Made by a program: the position numbers and the translations under genes
Part shown: positions 1 through 9,036 of the stretch, piece by piece
How the letters are laid out: the number at the start of each line of letters is the position of its first letter
How positions within the stretch are numbered: the first letter of the stretch is position 1
Notes under the pieces: generated by a model
The model's input: only the letters and a program-made list of their open reading frames with translations
Database searches by the model: none
What the model was told of the DNA's origin: nothing
Assembly: GCA_963692975.2 (NCBI GenBank)
Contig: CAXMMR010000031.1
Coordinates: forward strand, 151,307-215,306
DNA: 64,000 bases
Source: CAXMMR01 sp963692975
Lineage (GTDB): Bacteria > Pseudomonadota > Alphaproteobacteria > Acetobacterales > Acetobacteraceae
Direction of reading: 5' to 3'

Positions 1-2
1 AT

Positions 3-1307
3 GTGGCGATCGAGCATGCGGCGGGGCGGCTTGCCGGTCCGGCGCTGATCGTCGTGCCGACCTCGCTGGTCGCCAACTGGCAGGCGGAGTTCGAGAAGTT
101 CGCGCCGCATCTGTCGGTGACCGTGCTGCACGGCGCCGACCGCCACCGGGCGCGGCGGCATCTGGCGGGCACGCACGCGGTGATCACCACCTACACGGTG
201 CTGGCGCGCGACATCGCCGAGATGCGCGGAGTGCACTGGCCGCTGGTGGTGCTGGACGAGGCGCAGGCGATCAAGAGCCCGGACGCCAAGGCGACGCGGG
301 CGGTGTGCCAGCTGCGCGCGGGGCACCGGGTGTGCCTGTCCGGCACGCCGATCGAGAACAATCTGGGCGAGCTGTGGTCGCAATTCGCCTTCCTGATGCC
401 CGAGCTGCTCGGCGAGCGGGCCGGCTTTCAGCGCCGGTTCCGCACCCCGATCGAGAAGCGCGGCGACCCGATCCGCCGCACCCAGCTGGTGCGGCGGATC
501 CGGCCGTTCATCCTGCGCCGGACCAAGGGCGAGGTTGCGACCGAGCTGCCGCCGCGCCACACCATCCTGCGCCGGGTGACGCTCGCGCCCGAGCAGCTCG
601 AGCTCTACGAGATGATCCGCGCCAGCATGTCCGACCGGGTGCGCGAGCAGGTGGCGGTGCGCTCGCTGGCGCAAAGCCGGATCGTCGTGCTCGACGCGCT
701 GCTCAAGCTGCGCCAGGCGTGCTGCGACCCGCGGCTGGTGAAGCTCGCCTCGGGGCCGCGCGCAGAACCCTCGAGCAAGCTCGAGACGCTGATCGAAATG
801 ATGGAGGAGATGATCCCGGAGGGGCGGCGCATCCTGCTGTTCAGCCAGTTCACCTCGATGCTCGACCTGATCAAGCCGCGGCTGATGCAGGCCGGCATTC
901 CGTTTGTCGAGCTGCGCGGCGACACGGTCGACCGGGCGCTGCCGGTGCGGCGGTTCGAGGCCGGCGAGGTGCCGGTGTTCCTGATCAGCCTCAAGGCCGG
1001 CGGGCGGGGGCTGAACCTGATCTCGGCCGACACGGTGATCCATTACGACCCGTGGTGGAACCCGGCGGTGGAGGACCAGGCGTCGGACCGGGCGCACCGG
1101 ATCGGCCAGACCAAGTCGGTGTTCGTCTACAAGCTGATCGCGGCGGACACGGTGGAGGAGCGCATCCTCGACCTGCAGCGGCGCAAGGCGGAGCTGGCGC
1201 AGATCGCGCTGTCGGACGACGCCGAGATCACCGGCGGCCTGGGCAGCCTGGATCAGGACGACGTGGACTTCCTGTTCGGCAACGCGCCGGCGAAGCAGGC
1301 GGCTTAG
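3..1307 (+). CDS. SNF2/RapA-type DNA helicase, C-terminal part (5' truncated)
   Basis: The reading frame is open at the window edge, so the N-terminus, including the Walker A motif, lies outside. What remains is the second half of a Swi2/Snf2 superfamily 2 ATPase that remodels or translocates along duplex DNA. Visible motifs are the DEAQ box (VVLDEAQAIK, about residue 81), SGTPIENN (about 113), the helicase C domain (ILLFSQFTSMLD) and the conserved end DPWWNPAVEDQ...HRIGQ. The first codon in view is an internal GTG, not a real start. The gene ends directly against a compound palindromic repeat. Bacterial members of this type are often 900-1,100 residues, so probably more than half is missing. 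Family assignment is certain; the biological role (HepA-like RNA polymerase recycling or another) is not. Confidence 0.9.
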   Translation: MAIEHAAGRLAGPALIVVPTSLVANWQAEFEKFAPHLSVTVLHGADRHRARRHLAGTHAVITTYTVLARDIAEMRGVHWPLVVLDEAQAIKSPDAKATRAVCQLRAGHRVCLSGTPIENNLGELWSQFAFLMPELLGERAGFQRRFRTPIEKRGDPIRRTQLVRRIRPFILRRTKGEVATELPPRHTILRRVTLAPEQLELYEMIRASMSDRVREQVAVRSLAQSRIVVLDALLKLRQACCDPRLVKLASGPRAEPSSKLETLIEMMEEMIPEGRRILLFSQFTSMLDLIKPRLMQAGIPFVELRGDTVDRALPVRRFEAGEVPVFLISLKAGGRGLNLISADTVIHYDPWWNPAVEDQASDRAHRIGQTKSVFVYKLIAADTVEERILDLQRRKAELAQIALSDDAEITGGLGSLDQDDVDFLFGNAPAKQAA

Positions 1308-1314
1308 CGGGAGG

Positions 1315-1517
1315 AAGGCCAGGGGCTTTGCCCCTGGACCCCATGAAAGGCGGAGCCTTTAAAATCCATTCGTTTTCAGTGGCTCATGGCGAGGTGTGCT
1401 GTGGGACGCGGGGTTGATCGGCTTCGCCAAGCAAGAAAGATGCGCTGTCGAGCCCTGACCGGAGGGGTCTGGGGCCTCACGGCCCCAGCGGAGCCCAGAG
1501 GCAGAGCCTCTGGCCTT
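1315..1517. repeat. GC-rich compound palindrome, copy 1 (full length)
   Basis: Fills the gap between the helicase gene and the surface-protein gene. The outer ends are AAGGCC and GGCCTT in inverted orientation. Inside are four palindromes: CCAGGGGC/GCCCCTGG, AAAGGC/GCCTTT, GGGGCC/GGCCCC and CCAGAGGC/GCCTCTGG, with about 80 bp of unrelated sequence in the middle. The same arrangement recurs through the left 44.6 kb. Confidence 0.85.
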
Positions 1518-1527
1518 CCTTTCTTTT

Positions 1528-3069
1528 TTACGCGAACGGTGTGGACGTTAGGTGGCTGACGCCTGCGAGGGTCACCGTGCTGCCGTCGGTCAGGCTCAGC
1601 ACGGTCGAGCCGCCGACCGTCTGGGCGTTGGCATAGGCCGTCTGGGCGGCGCTGGCGCCGTAGCCGCTGGCGACGAGGTGGTCCAGGCCGGGGTTGAAGT
1701 TGTTGATCGTCAGTGCGCCGCCGGCGTGGCCGGCCGCGAACAGCACGTCGAGCGCGCCGCTGCCCGCGGTGGCGGTCACCTCCCCCGAGTTCATCACCAG
1801 CGTGAACGCGCCGCTGCCGCCGACCACGGTGTCATGGCCGCTGCCGACGAAGGCGGTGGTGCTGCCGGCGCCGCCGATGAAGGCGTCGCCGCCGGTGGCG
1901 TAGTTGCCGACCATCAGCGTGTTGCCGCCATTGCCGCCGCCCAGCGCGTCGCCGCCGGTTGCCGAGGCGAATAGCTGGTCGCTGGCGCCGTCGGCCTGCA
2001 GCGTGGTGCCGGCGGCCGTCGCGGTCAGCACGCTGCCGCCGCCGATGCCGGCGATAAGGGTGCCGCCGCCCGAGCCGCCATAGAGCGTGTCGCTCTCGGT
2101 GGAGCCGGAATAGTTGTTGGCGCCGGCGGTGCTGCCGAGGGCGCCGACGAGGGTGACGTTGCCGGAGCCGGCGCTGGCGACGGCGTTGAGCACGCCGGCG
2201 CCGCCGAAGATGAGCGACTGGCCGGCGCCGGTCTGGATGTTCGCCGTGCCGGAGGTATTGACGAAGGTCAGCAGGTTGCTGCCGCCATAGACCTGCACGG
2301 CGCCGCCGCTGTTGTAGACGTCGGCGCGGCCGACGCCGGCGTTGATGGTGTCGCTGCCCTCGCAGCCGACGATGTCGTAGCCGGTGCCGAAGTTGATCAC
2401 GTTCGAGCCGGCATTGAGGAGCAGGCTGCTTTCGACCGAGCCCAGCGAGACCGCGAGACCGTTCTCCGGCGCCAGGTAGTAGATGCCGCCGGACATCGTG
2501 CCGTCGGTGTCGCTGCCGACGTCGCCGAGCAGGGAGGCGGTGCCGCCGCTGCTGACGGTGCCGTCCGTGCTGGTGACGATCGGGGTTGCGCTGACCAGAC
2601 CGAGACCGCCGCCGACGCCGCTCTCGAGCGAGCTCAGGCCGCCCAGGAACGAGCTGATGTTGGTCGGCAGGTCGCCGAAGCTGGCGCCGCCGACCGACGT
2701 CGTCACGCTGGGTGTAACGGCGGCGGTCATGGCGCCGGTGCTGAGCGGCGAGCTGGTGGTGGTGTCGCCGCTCGCCGAAAAGGTGGCGACCACGGAGATC
2801 GGCAGGATGGCGCCGCCGGTCTGGGTGGGCGCGGTCTGGGCGGGCGCGGTCGGGGTCGTGCCCGGCTGGGCGGCGGTGGTGGTGCCGCTGGCGCTGCCGT
2901 CATCGGTGCCGAGCGCCGAGGCGCTGGTGGTGCCGGTGGTGGACGCTGCCGGGACGGCGGCGCTGTCGAAGGCGGCGAGCGCGGCGGCGAGCTGGGCGGC
3001 CTGCGCGCTGGCGGCGGCGGCCTGGGCGTCGGTCGAGTCGGCGCTGGTGGATGGCGGCGTGCTGCTCAT
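1528..3069 (-). CDS. Glycine-rich RTX-like surface/secreted protein
   Basis: 513 residues. The first ~130 residues are a low-complexity Ala/Ser/Thr/Pro stretch. After that, degenerate Gly-rich nonapeptide-like units continue to the end (for example GSDTINAG, SDTLYGGSGGG, GGDAFIGGAG, GHDTVVGGSG). The C-terminus (LSLTDGSTVTLAGVSHL) resembles the tail of alphaproteobacterial type I-secreted RTX-type proteins. No N-terminal signal peptide is visible, which fits type I secretion. I chose the ATG at 3069 because GGAGAG sits just upstream; an in-frame start 93 nt earlier lacks a good ribosome site. The repeats are poor Ca-binding RTX matches, so calcium binding is doubtful. No HlyB/HlyD-type exporter lies next to it. 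Confidence 0.6.
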   Translation of the reverse strand: MSSTPPSTSADSTDAQAAAASAQAAQLAAALAAFDSAAVPAASTTGTTSASALGTDDGSASGTTTAAQPGTTPTAPAQTAPTQTGGAILPISVVATFSASGDTTTSSPLSTGAMTAAVTPSVTTSVGGASFGDLPTNISSFLGGLSSLESGVGGGLGLVSATPIVTSTDGTVSSGGTASLLGDVGSDTDGTMSGGIYYLAPENGLAVSLGSVESSLLLNAGSNVINFGTGYDIVGCEGSDTINAGVGRADVYNSGGAVQVYGGSNLLTFVNTSGTANIQTGAGQSLIFGGAGVLNAVASAGSGNVTLVGALGSTAGANNYSGSTESDTLYGGSGGGTLIAGIGGGSVLTATAAGTTLQADGASDQLFASATGGDALGGGNGGNTLMVGNYATGGDAFIGGAGSTTAFVGSGHDTVVGGSGAFTLVMNSGEVTATAGSGALDVLFAAGHAGGALTINNFNPGLDHLVASGYGASAAQTAYANAQTVGGSTVLSLTDGSTVTLAGVSHLTSTPFA

Positions 3070-3157
3070 GGAACTCTCCAGGTAACGGCTGCTCTTGGCA
3101 GACAGGGTCGAGGTGCTGCCGTGCTGGCTGCCTGGGCCGACGATCGGGGCGGGCTCA

Positions 3158-3180
3158 TGCATCGAGGTCGTCTCGATGCA
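3158..3180. promoter_or_regulatory. Perfect 9-bp inverted repeat upstream of the surface-protein gene
   Basis: TGCATCGAG, a 5-nt spacer, then CTCGATGCA. It lies 89 bp upstream of the chosen start of the minus-strand surface protein, in the divergent gap shared with the efflux genes. It could be an operator or an RNA hairpin in the 5' leader; nothing follows it that would make it a terminator. Confidence 0.4.
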
Positions 3181-3443
3181 TCCAAAACCGTCCGTCTCGC
3201 GCGGCGACTTAGTATCGTTCGATGAGACGATCTTGACGGCTGGAAGCTACCAATCCGTTAACAGCACGATTTCATTCGGCGGCGTTCATTCACGCTGCCG
3301 TGATCGGGAGAGGCTCGCGCGAAATCGCCGGGCATCCGTTAACCGCAGCTTGTAAGCTGCTGCCGCATTTACGGGTTGGCAACGCCGCCCGCGTTTCGCC
3401 GTGTTGCATGGTGCAGCGCAACGCGGTCCTGCGTGCGATGCGA

Positions 3444-3472
3444 TTGACCGAACGGTCAGCCGGCAGTCTAGT
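3444..3472 (+). promoter_or_regulatory. Promoter with overlapping TetR-type operator for the RND efflux operon
   Basis: The -35 TTGACC (3444-3449), a 17-bp spacer and the -10 TCTAGT (3467-3472) stand 33 bp upstream of the adaptor ATG. A perfect palindrome TGACCG-AA-CGGTCA (3445-3458) covers the -35. This TGACCGnnCGGTCA form is typical of operators of TetR/AcrR-family repressors of efflux pumps. No tetR gene lies in the window, so the repressor would act from elsewhere. Confidence 0.6.
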
Positions 3473-3504
3473 GAGCTCCCGCGCCCGCACTCCGAGGAAC
3501 CTCC

Positions 3505-4893
3505 ATGCTCTGGCCTGCTCCGCCTCTCCGAGCCCTTCTGGTGGCGACGCTCGGGTTGGTCACGGCCGCGATCGGCGGCGTGGACGAGGCGTGGGCGCAG
3601 TTCGGGCCGCCGGCGGTGGGCGTGGTGAAGGCCAAGCGGGTGCCGGTGACCGAGAGCGACGAGTTCGTCGGCCGGGTGCAGGCAGTCGGCCGGGTAGCGC
3701 TGGTCGCGCGCGTCACCGCCTTCCTGGAGCAGCGGTTGTTCACCGAGGGCAGCGAGGTCAAGCGCGGCGACCTGCTCTATCGGCTCGAGCAGCCGCCGTT
3801 CGCCGCCGACGTGCAGGCCAAGCAGGCGGCCGTGGCGCAGCAGAACGCACTGCTCGCCAACGCGACGATCACCTTCACTCGGGCGCAGTCGCTGCTCAAC
3901 ACGCCGGCCGGGCAGCGCTCGACCGTGGACGATGCGACCGCCAGCCAGCGCAGCCAGGCGGCGCAGCTGCTGGCCGCCCAGGCGGCGCTGGTGCAGAGCC
4001 AGATCAACTACAGCTACACCGAGATCCGGGCGCCGATCGACGGCAAGATCAGCTCGACGGATGTCACCGAAGGCAACGTGGTGAGCCCGAGCACCGGGAC
4101 GCTGGCGATGATCGTCAGCCAGGACCCGATGTATGTGCTGTTCCCGGTCTCGACGCGCGAGGCGCTGGACCTGCGGCAGCGCTACCGCAGCTACAAGGCG
4201 ATCGTCGCCAAGATCCGGCTCGAGAACGGCGAGATGTATGGCCAGGACGGCTCGGTCGACTACACCTCGCCCACGGTTGCGACCAGCACCGACACGCTGA
4301 CCCTGCGCGCGGTGTTTGCCAACCCGGTGCGGGCGGGTGCGACGGCCGGGCAGCCGGGCGCGCGCGAGCTGTTCGACGGCGAGTTCGTGACCGTGCTGAT
4401 GCAGGGCGTGGCGCCGATCACCGTGCTCGGCGTGCCGCGCGCGGCGGTGCTGTCCGATCAGGGCGGCGACTACGTCTACACGCTCGACGCCGACAACAAG
4501 GCGGTGCGCACGCCGGTGACGCTGGGCCAGAGCACCGCCTCGACCGCCGCGGTGGTGACCGGGCTGCAGGACGGCGAGACGGTGATCGCGGAGGGCATGC
4601 AGCGCGTCCATCCCGGCATCAAGGTGGTGCCAGGGCCGGCGAGCGCGCCGCCCCAGAGCTTGGCACCCCAGAGCTCGGCGCCCCAGAGCTTGGCGCCGAT
4701 GACGGTTGGCGCCGGGCAGACCAGTGCGGCGGCCGCTCCGAGCAGCGGCGCGGCGGCGCCTGCTCCGGGTTCGCCTGCCGCTGCCGGGCCGGGCGTCAGC
4801 GCGGCGGCCGGCAGCACGTCGGGAGCGGCCGGCGCGACCTCGCTGGGCGCGGCCGCGACCGGCAGCGCGGCCTCGCCATCCGCCGGGCATTGA
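3505..4893 (+). CDS. RND efflux periplasmic adaptor (membrane fusion protein)
   Basis: 462 residues, AcrA/MexA family. It bridges the inner-membrane RND pump and an outer-membrane channel. An N-terminal hydrophobic signal segment ends near AWAQ (about residue 33). Beta-barrel/lipoyl segments follow (VALVARVTAFLEQRLFTEGSEVKRG, shown here in part: VTAFLEQRLFTEGSEV), then a coiled coil rich in Ala/Gln, then TEIRAPIDGKISSTDV. The last ~80 residues are low-complexity Ala/Pro/Ser/Gly with a short repeat (SLAPQSSAPQSLAP), an unusual extension. The start has GAGGA six bases upstream. It lies 9 bp before the pump gene, clearly one operon. No outer-membrane TolC-type gene follows. Confidence 0.92.
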   Translation: MLWPAPPLRALLVATLGLVTAAIGGVDEAWAQFGPPAVGVVKAKRVPVTESDEFVGRVQAVGRVALVARVTAFLEQRLFTEGSEVKRGDLLYRLEQPPFAADVQAKQAAVAQQNALLANATITFTRAQSLLNTPAGQRSTVDDATASQRSQAAQLLAAQAALVQSQINYSYTEIRAPIDGKISSTDVTEGNVVSPSTGTLAMIVSQDPMYVLFPVSTREALDLRQRYRSYKAIVAKIRLENGEMYGQDGSVDYTSPTVATSTDTLTLRAVFANPVRAGATAGQPGARELFDGEFVTVLMQGVAPITVLGVPRAAVLSDQGGDYVYTLDADNKAVRTPVTLGQSTASTAAVVTGLQDGETVIAEGMQRVHPGIKVVPGPASAPPQSLAPQSSAPQSLAPMTVGAGQTSAAAAPSSGAAAPAPGSPAAAGPGVSAAAGSTSGAAGATSLGAAATGSAASPSAGH

Positions 4894-4902
4894 GGTAGCG
4901 CG

Positions 4903-7900
4903 ATGTTCTCAGGCGTCTTCATCGACCGGCCGCGGCTGGCGATCGTGATCGCGGTCATCATCACGATCGCCGGGCTGATCGCGATGACCCGGATCCCGGT
5001 CGCGCAGTTCCCCAACATCGTGCCGCCGCAGGTGCAGGTCAGCGCCAGCTACCCGGGCGCGTCGGCCGCGACCGTCGAGGCGTCGGTCGCCCAGCCGATC
5101 GAGGCGCAGGTCGTCGGCGTCGACAAGATGCTCTACATGCAGAGTGCGAACGGTAATGACGGCAGCTACACGCTGACCGTCAGCTTCGCGCTCGGCTCCG
5201 ATCCCGACATCGACACCGTCAACGTCAACAACCGGGTGCAGACAGCGCTCGCCCAGCTGCCGACCGAGGTGCAGCAGGAGGGGCTCAAGGTCCAGAAGAC
5301 GTCCTCGGCGATCCTGGAGTTCGTCAACTTCTACTCGCCGGACGGCTCGCTCAGCCCGCTGCTGATCACCAATTATCTGACCATCAACGTGATCGACGAG
5401 CTGTCGCGGGTGCCCGGCATCGGCCAAGCCCGGCTGATCAGCCAGCAGCTCTATTCGATGCGCATCTGGTTCGACAGCAACCGGATGACCAACCTCAACG
5501 TCTCCGCCACCGACATCGTCAATGCGATCAACACCCAGAACACCGTCGCACCGGTCGGGCGGGTCGGCGCGCGGCCGGCGGCGGGCGACCAGCAGTTTCA
5601 GATGAACGTGCAGACCACCGGGCGGCTGTCCACCGCGGCGCAGTTCGGCAACATCGTGCTGCGCGCCAATCCGGACGGCTCGGTGCTGCGGGTGCGCGAC
5701 GTCGCCCGCGTCGAGCTCGGCGCGCAGACCGAGGACAGCGAGAGCCGGCTCGACGGCAAACCGTCGGTGGCGCTGCAGATCAACCTCTCGCCGGGCGCCA
5801 ACGCGCTCACCACCGCGACCCTCGTCAACGCCAAGCTGGAGCAGTTGAAGGCGCGCTTCCCGCACGGGCTGGAGACGCAGATCACCTACGACTTCACCGC
5901 CTTCGTGCGCGACACGGTGAGCGAGGTGGAGCGCACCCTGCTCGAGGCGTTCATCCTGGTCGCGGTGGTGGTGTTCCTGTTCCTGGGCAGCCTGCGCGCG
6001 ACGCTGATCCCGGTGATCGCCGTGCCGGTCAGCCTGATCGGCACCTTCGCCGGGCTGCTGGCACTCGGCTACAGCGCCAACACCGTCTCGCTGCTCGCAC
6101 TCGTGCTTGCCGTCGGCATCGTGGTGGACGACGCGATCGTCGTCGTCGAGAACTGCGAGCGGGTGATCGAGGAGCATCCGGACTGGTCGCCGGCGCGCTG
6201 CGCCAAGGTCGCGATGAGCGAGATCACCGCGCCGATCCTGGCGATCAGCCTGGTGCTGCTCTCGGTGTTCGTGCCGATCGCCTTCATTCCCGGCATCTCG
6301 GGCCAGCTGTTCCGCCAGTTCGCGGTGACGATCTCGGTCGCGATGCTGATCTCGGCGCTGAACGCGCTCACCCTCTCGCCGGCGATGTGCGCGGTGTTCC
6401 TGCGCCACCAGGGGCCGCGGCGCGGCATCATGGCCAGGATCGGCCGCTCGATCGACTGGACGCGCGACCGCTACGCGCTGATCGTGCGCCGGCTGCTGCG
6501 CTTCTCGCTGGCCGGCCTCGTCGTCGTGGCGCTCGCCGGGCTTGGCATCTTCGCCCTCGGCGGCATCACGCCGAGCGGCTTCCTGCCGAGCGAGGACCAG
6601 GGCGGCTTCTTCGTCTCCGCCCAGCTGCCGGACGGCGCCTCGGTGTCGCGCACCTCCGAGGTGATGCGCACGCTGGAGCGCAAGATCGCGCCGCTGCCGG
6701 GCGTGCAGGACACCTTCGTCGTGGTCGGCTTCTCGATCCTGGACAGCGCGCAGGAGGCCAATACCGGCTTCATGTTCGTCCGCCTCAAGCCGTTTGCCGA
6801 CCGCACCAGCGCGCAGCTCGACGTGAATGCGGTGATCGGCCGGGTGTTCGGCGTCGGCGCGCAGGTGCGCCAGGCCAACGTCATCGCCTTCAACCTGCCG
6901 CCGATCATCGGGCTGTCGACCGCCGGCGGCTTCACCTACATGCTGGAAGGGCTGAGCGGGCAGGACCCGCAGCAGCTCGCCTCGACGATGGGCGGGCTGA
7001 TCGGCAGCGCCAACGCCGACCCCAAGCTCAGCCGCGTGTTCTCGACGTTCACCGCCGCCAACCCGTCGCTGTTCCTCAACATCGACCGGGTGAAGGCGCA
7101 GGCGCTGGGGCTCAACATCTCCGACGTGTTCACCGCCCTGCAGGCGACGCTGGGCGGCATCTACGTCAACGAGTTTAACCTCTATGGCCGGGTCTGGCAG
7201 GTCAACATCGAGGGCGACGCGCTCGACCGGTCCGACATCCCGGCGCTGTGGCGGATCTTCATCCGCAACAATGTCGGCCAGCAGGTGCCGCTGCGCTCGA
7301 TCGCCGACCTCTCGGTGGTGCTCGGGCCGCAGCTGATCACCCGCTACAACAACTATCGCGCCGCGCAGATCATCGGCAGCCCCGGCCGCGGCCAGAGCTC
7401 GGGCACGGCGCTGACCGCGATGGCGGCGGTGTCGAAGAAGACGCTGCCGAAGGGCTACACCTTCGAGTGGACAGGCACCTCCTACCAGGAGGCCGCGGCC
7501 TCGGGGCAGACCGGCATCATCCTCGCGCTGGCGCTGCTGTTCGCCTACCTGTTCCTGGTCGGGCTGTATGAGAGCTGGGTGATCCCGATCCCGGTGCTGC
7601 TCTCGGTCTCGCTCGGCGTGCTCGGCTCGATGGTGGGCATCTTCATCGGCGGGCTGGCGCTCGACATCTACGCGCAGATCGGCCTGATCGTGCTGATCGC
7701 GCTGGCGGCCAAAAACGGCATCCTGATCGTGGAGTTCGCCAAAGACCGCCGCGAGGAGGGCAGCTCGATCGTCGAGGCCGCGGTGCTCGGCGCGCAAATG
7801 CGGTTCCGCGCGGTGATGATGACCTCGATCGCCTTCGTGCTCGGGCTGGTGCCGCTGGTGACCGCGACCGGCGCCGCGGCGATCAGCCGGCGCGCGGTGG

Positions 7901-8049
7901 GCACGCCGGTGTTCGCCGGCATGATCGTCGCCAGCGTGTTCGGCATCTTCCTGATCCCGATGCTGTATGTGGTGTTCGAGGGCTTGCGCGAGCGCACGGG
8001 CCGGCGTTTTGGCGCCAAGACCAGGGAACATGCGGAGGTGGCGGAGTAG
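4903..8049 (+). CDS. RND multidrug efflux transporter, HAE1 family
   Basis: 1,048 residues, the normal size for AcrB/MexB-like proton-driven exporters in the inner membrane. The N-terminus (FSGVFIDRPRLAIVIAV) is classic TM1. The proton-relay Asp pair is visible in VGIVVDDAIVVVEN of TM4, and the Lys partner in AAKNGILIVEFAKDRREEG of TM10. Two large periplasmic loops lie between TM1-2 and TM7-8. It is co-transcribed with the adaptor upstream and probably controlled by the TetR-type site before that gene. Substrate cannot be read from sequence. The gene ends at an A/T-rich compound palindrome. Confidence 0.95.
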   Translation: MFSGVFIDRPRLAIVIAVIITIAGLIAMTRIPVAQFPNIVPPQVQVSASYPGASAATVEASVAQPIEAQVVGVDKMLYMQSANGNDGSYTLTVSFALGSDPDIDTVNVNNRVQTALAQLPTEVQQEGLKVQKTSSAILEFVNFYSPDGSLSPLLITNYLTINVIDELSRVPGIGQARLISQQLYSMRIWFDSNRMTNLNVSATDIVNAINTQNTVAPVGRVGARPAAGDQQFQMNVQTTGRLSTAAQFGNIVLRANPDGSVLRVRDVARVELGAQTEDSESRLDGKPSVALQINLSPGANALTTATLVNAKLEQLKARFPHGLETQITYDFTAFVRDTVSEVERTLLEAFILVAVVVFLFLGSLRATLIPVIAVPVSLIGTFAGLLALGYSANTVSLLALVLAVGIVVDDAIVVVENCERVIEEHPDWSPARCAKVAMSEITAPILAISLVLLSVFVPIAFIPGISGQLFRQFAVTISVAMLISALNALTLSPAMCAVFLRHQGPRRGIMARIGRSIDWTRDRYALIVRRLLRFSLAGLVVVALAGLGIFALGGITPSGFLPSEDQGGFFVSAQLPDGASVSRTSEVMRTLERKIAPLPGVQDTFVVVGFSILDSAQEANTGFMFVRLKPFADRTSAQLDVNAVIGRVFGVGAQVRQANVIAFNLPPIIGLSTAGGFTYMLEGLSGQDPQQLASTMGGLIGSANADPKLSRVFSTFTAANPSLFLNIDRVKAQALGLNISDVFTALQATLGGIYVNEFNLYGRVWQVNIEGDALDRSDIPALWRIFIRNNVGQQVPLRSIADLSVVLGPQLITRYNNYRAAQIIGSPGRGQSSGTALTAMAAVSKKTLPKGYTFEWTGTSYQEAAASGQTGIILALALLFAYLFLVGLYESWVIPIPVLLSVSLGVLGSMVGIFIGGLALDIYAQIGLIVLIALAAKNGILIVEFAKDRREEGSSIVEAAVLGAQMRFRAVMMTSIAFVLGLVPLVTATGAAAISRRAVGTPVFAGMIVASVFGIFLIPMLYVVFEGLRERTGRRFGAKTREHAEVAE

Positions 8050-8051
8050 GA

Positions 8052-8170
8052 AAGCGGTTCTTTTTTGAAAAAAAGAACCAAAAAACTTTTGTCCGTTTGG
8101 CGCTTAGCCGGGATGGCATGTGACAGCAGAACAGAAGTTTTTTGCTTCTTTTTTTCAAAAAAGAAGCGCT
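8052..8170. repeat. A/T-rich compound palindrome, copy 1 (two arms)
   Basis: Two hairpins in opposite orientation, about 55 bp apart. Arm 1 is GGTTCTTTTTT/AAAAAAGAACC followed by AAAAAACTTTTG; arm 2 is the mirror version ending in AAAAAAGAAGCGCT. The same pair occurs at six other places in the left part. Each arm could act as a terminator in one direction. Confidence 0.8.
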
Positions 8171-8226
8171 GTCTTGCTCTCGTAACGGCCTGATCTATCT
8201 ATGATGTTTACGCCGGAGCGGAGCCG

Positions 8227-9036
8227 ATGCCTGACGCCTTGACTGCTGCCGTTGCCGACACGCCCAAGCACGTCACGGCGGAGACGGTGACCAGCGTGCA
8301 TCACTGGACCGACCGGCTGTTCAGTTTCACCACCACGCGCAGCCAGTCGCTGCGCTTCGAGAACGGCCAGTTCGTGATGATCGGGTTGCCGGTGGACGGC
8401 AAGCCGCTGCTGCGCGCCTACAGCATCGCCAGCCCGAACTATGACGACCAGCTTGAATTCCTCAGCATCAAGGTGCCGGACGGGCCGCTCACCTCGCGCC
8501 TTGGCCAGGTCGGCGTCGGCGACACGGTCTATGTCGGGCGCAAGCCGGTGGGCACGCTGCTGCTCCAGAGCGTGCTGCCGGGGCGCAACCTGTATCTGCT
8601 CTCGACCGGCACCGGGCTCGCGCCGTTCATGAGCCTGATCCGCGACCCGGAGCTGTACGACCGCTTCGAGCGCGTCGTGCTGGTGCATGGCTGCCGGTTC
8701 GCCAGCGAGCTCGCCTATGCCGAATACATCTCCGAGCACCTGCCCCGTCACGAGCTGCTGGGCGACCTCGTGCACGAGAAGCTGCTCTACTACCCGACGG
8801 TGACGCGCGAACGATTCCGCAATGAAGGCCGCATCACCACGCTGATGCGTTCGGGGCAGCTCTATGCCGATCTCGGCCTGCCGGCGATCGATCCGGCGCT
8901 CGACCGCGTGATGATCTGCGGCTCGCAGGAGATGCTGGACGAGCTGAAAACGATGCTGCTCGGCGCCGCGTTCGTCGAGGGGCACAACAATGAGGCGGGC
9001 GCGTTTGTCTACGAAAAGGCGTTTGCTGATAAGTAA
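8227..9036 (+). CDS. fpr: Ferredoxin--NADP(+) reductase
   Basis: 269 residues. A flavoenzyme that moves electrons between NADPH and ferredoxin/flavodoxin in the cytoplasm. The FAD-binding motif RAYSIAS is near residue 63, the NADP-binding STGTGLAPF near 126, CGSQEML near 236, and the C-terminal aromatic-containing tail GAFVYEKAFADK closes the active site as in the bacterial (subclass I) Fpr type. A GGAG box stands upstream of the ATG. It is transcribed alone, between an A/T-rich element and a GC-rich element; its stop codon overlaps the first bases of the latter. Confidence 0.92.
   Translation: MPDALTAAVADTPKHVTAETVTSVHHWTDRLFSFTTTRSQSLRFENGQFVMIGLPVDGKPLLRAYSIASPNYDDQLEFLSIKVPDGPLTSRLGQVGVGDTVYVGRKPVGTLLLQSVLPGRNLYLLSTGTGLAPFMSLIRDPELYDRFERVVLVHGCRFASELAYAEYISEHLPRHELLGDLVHEKLLYYPTVTRERFRNEGRITTLMRSGQLYADLGLPAIDPALDRVMICGSQEMLDELKTMLLGAAFVEGHNNEAGAFVYEKAFADK

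Noticed and set aside
3286..4890. 534-codon minus-strand frame opposite the efflux adaptor
   Set aside because: Low-complexity Arg/Ala translation with no motifs; shadow of the adaptor gene.
4909..8031. 1,040-codon open frame on the minus strand opposite the RND pump
   Set aside because: It is rich in Arg, His, Asp and Ala without any domain and mirrors the GC-biased third positions of the pump gene; a shadow frame.
8052..8170. Peptides such as FFEKKKQKTF as parts of real proteins
   Set aside because: They come only from reading through the A/T-rich hairpins in several frames and strands.
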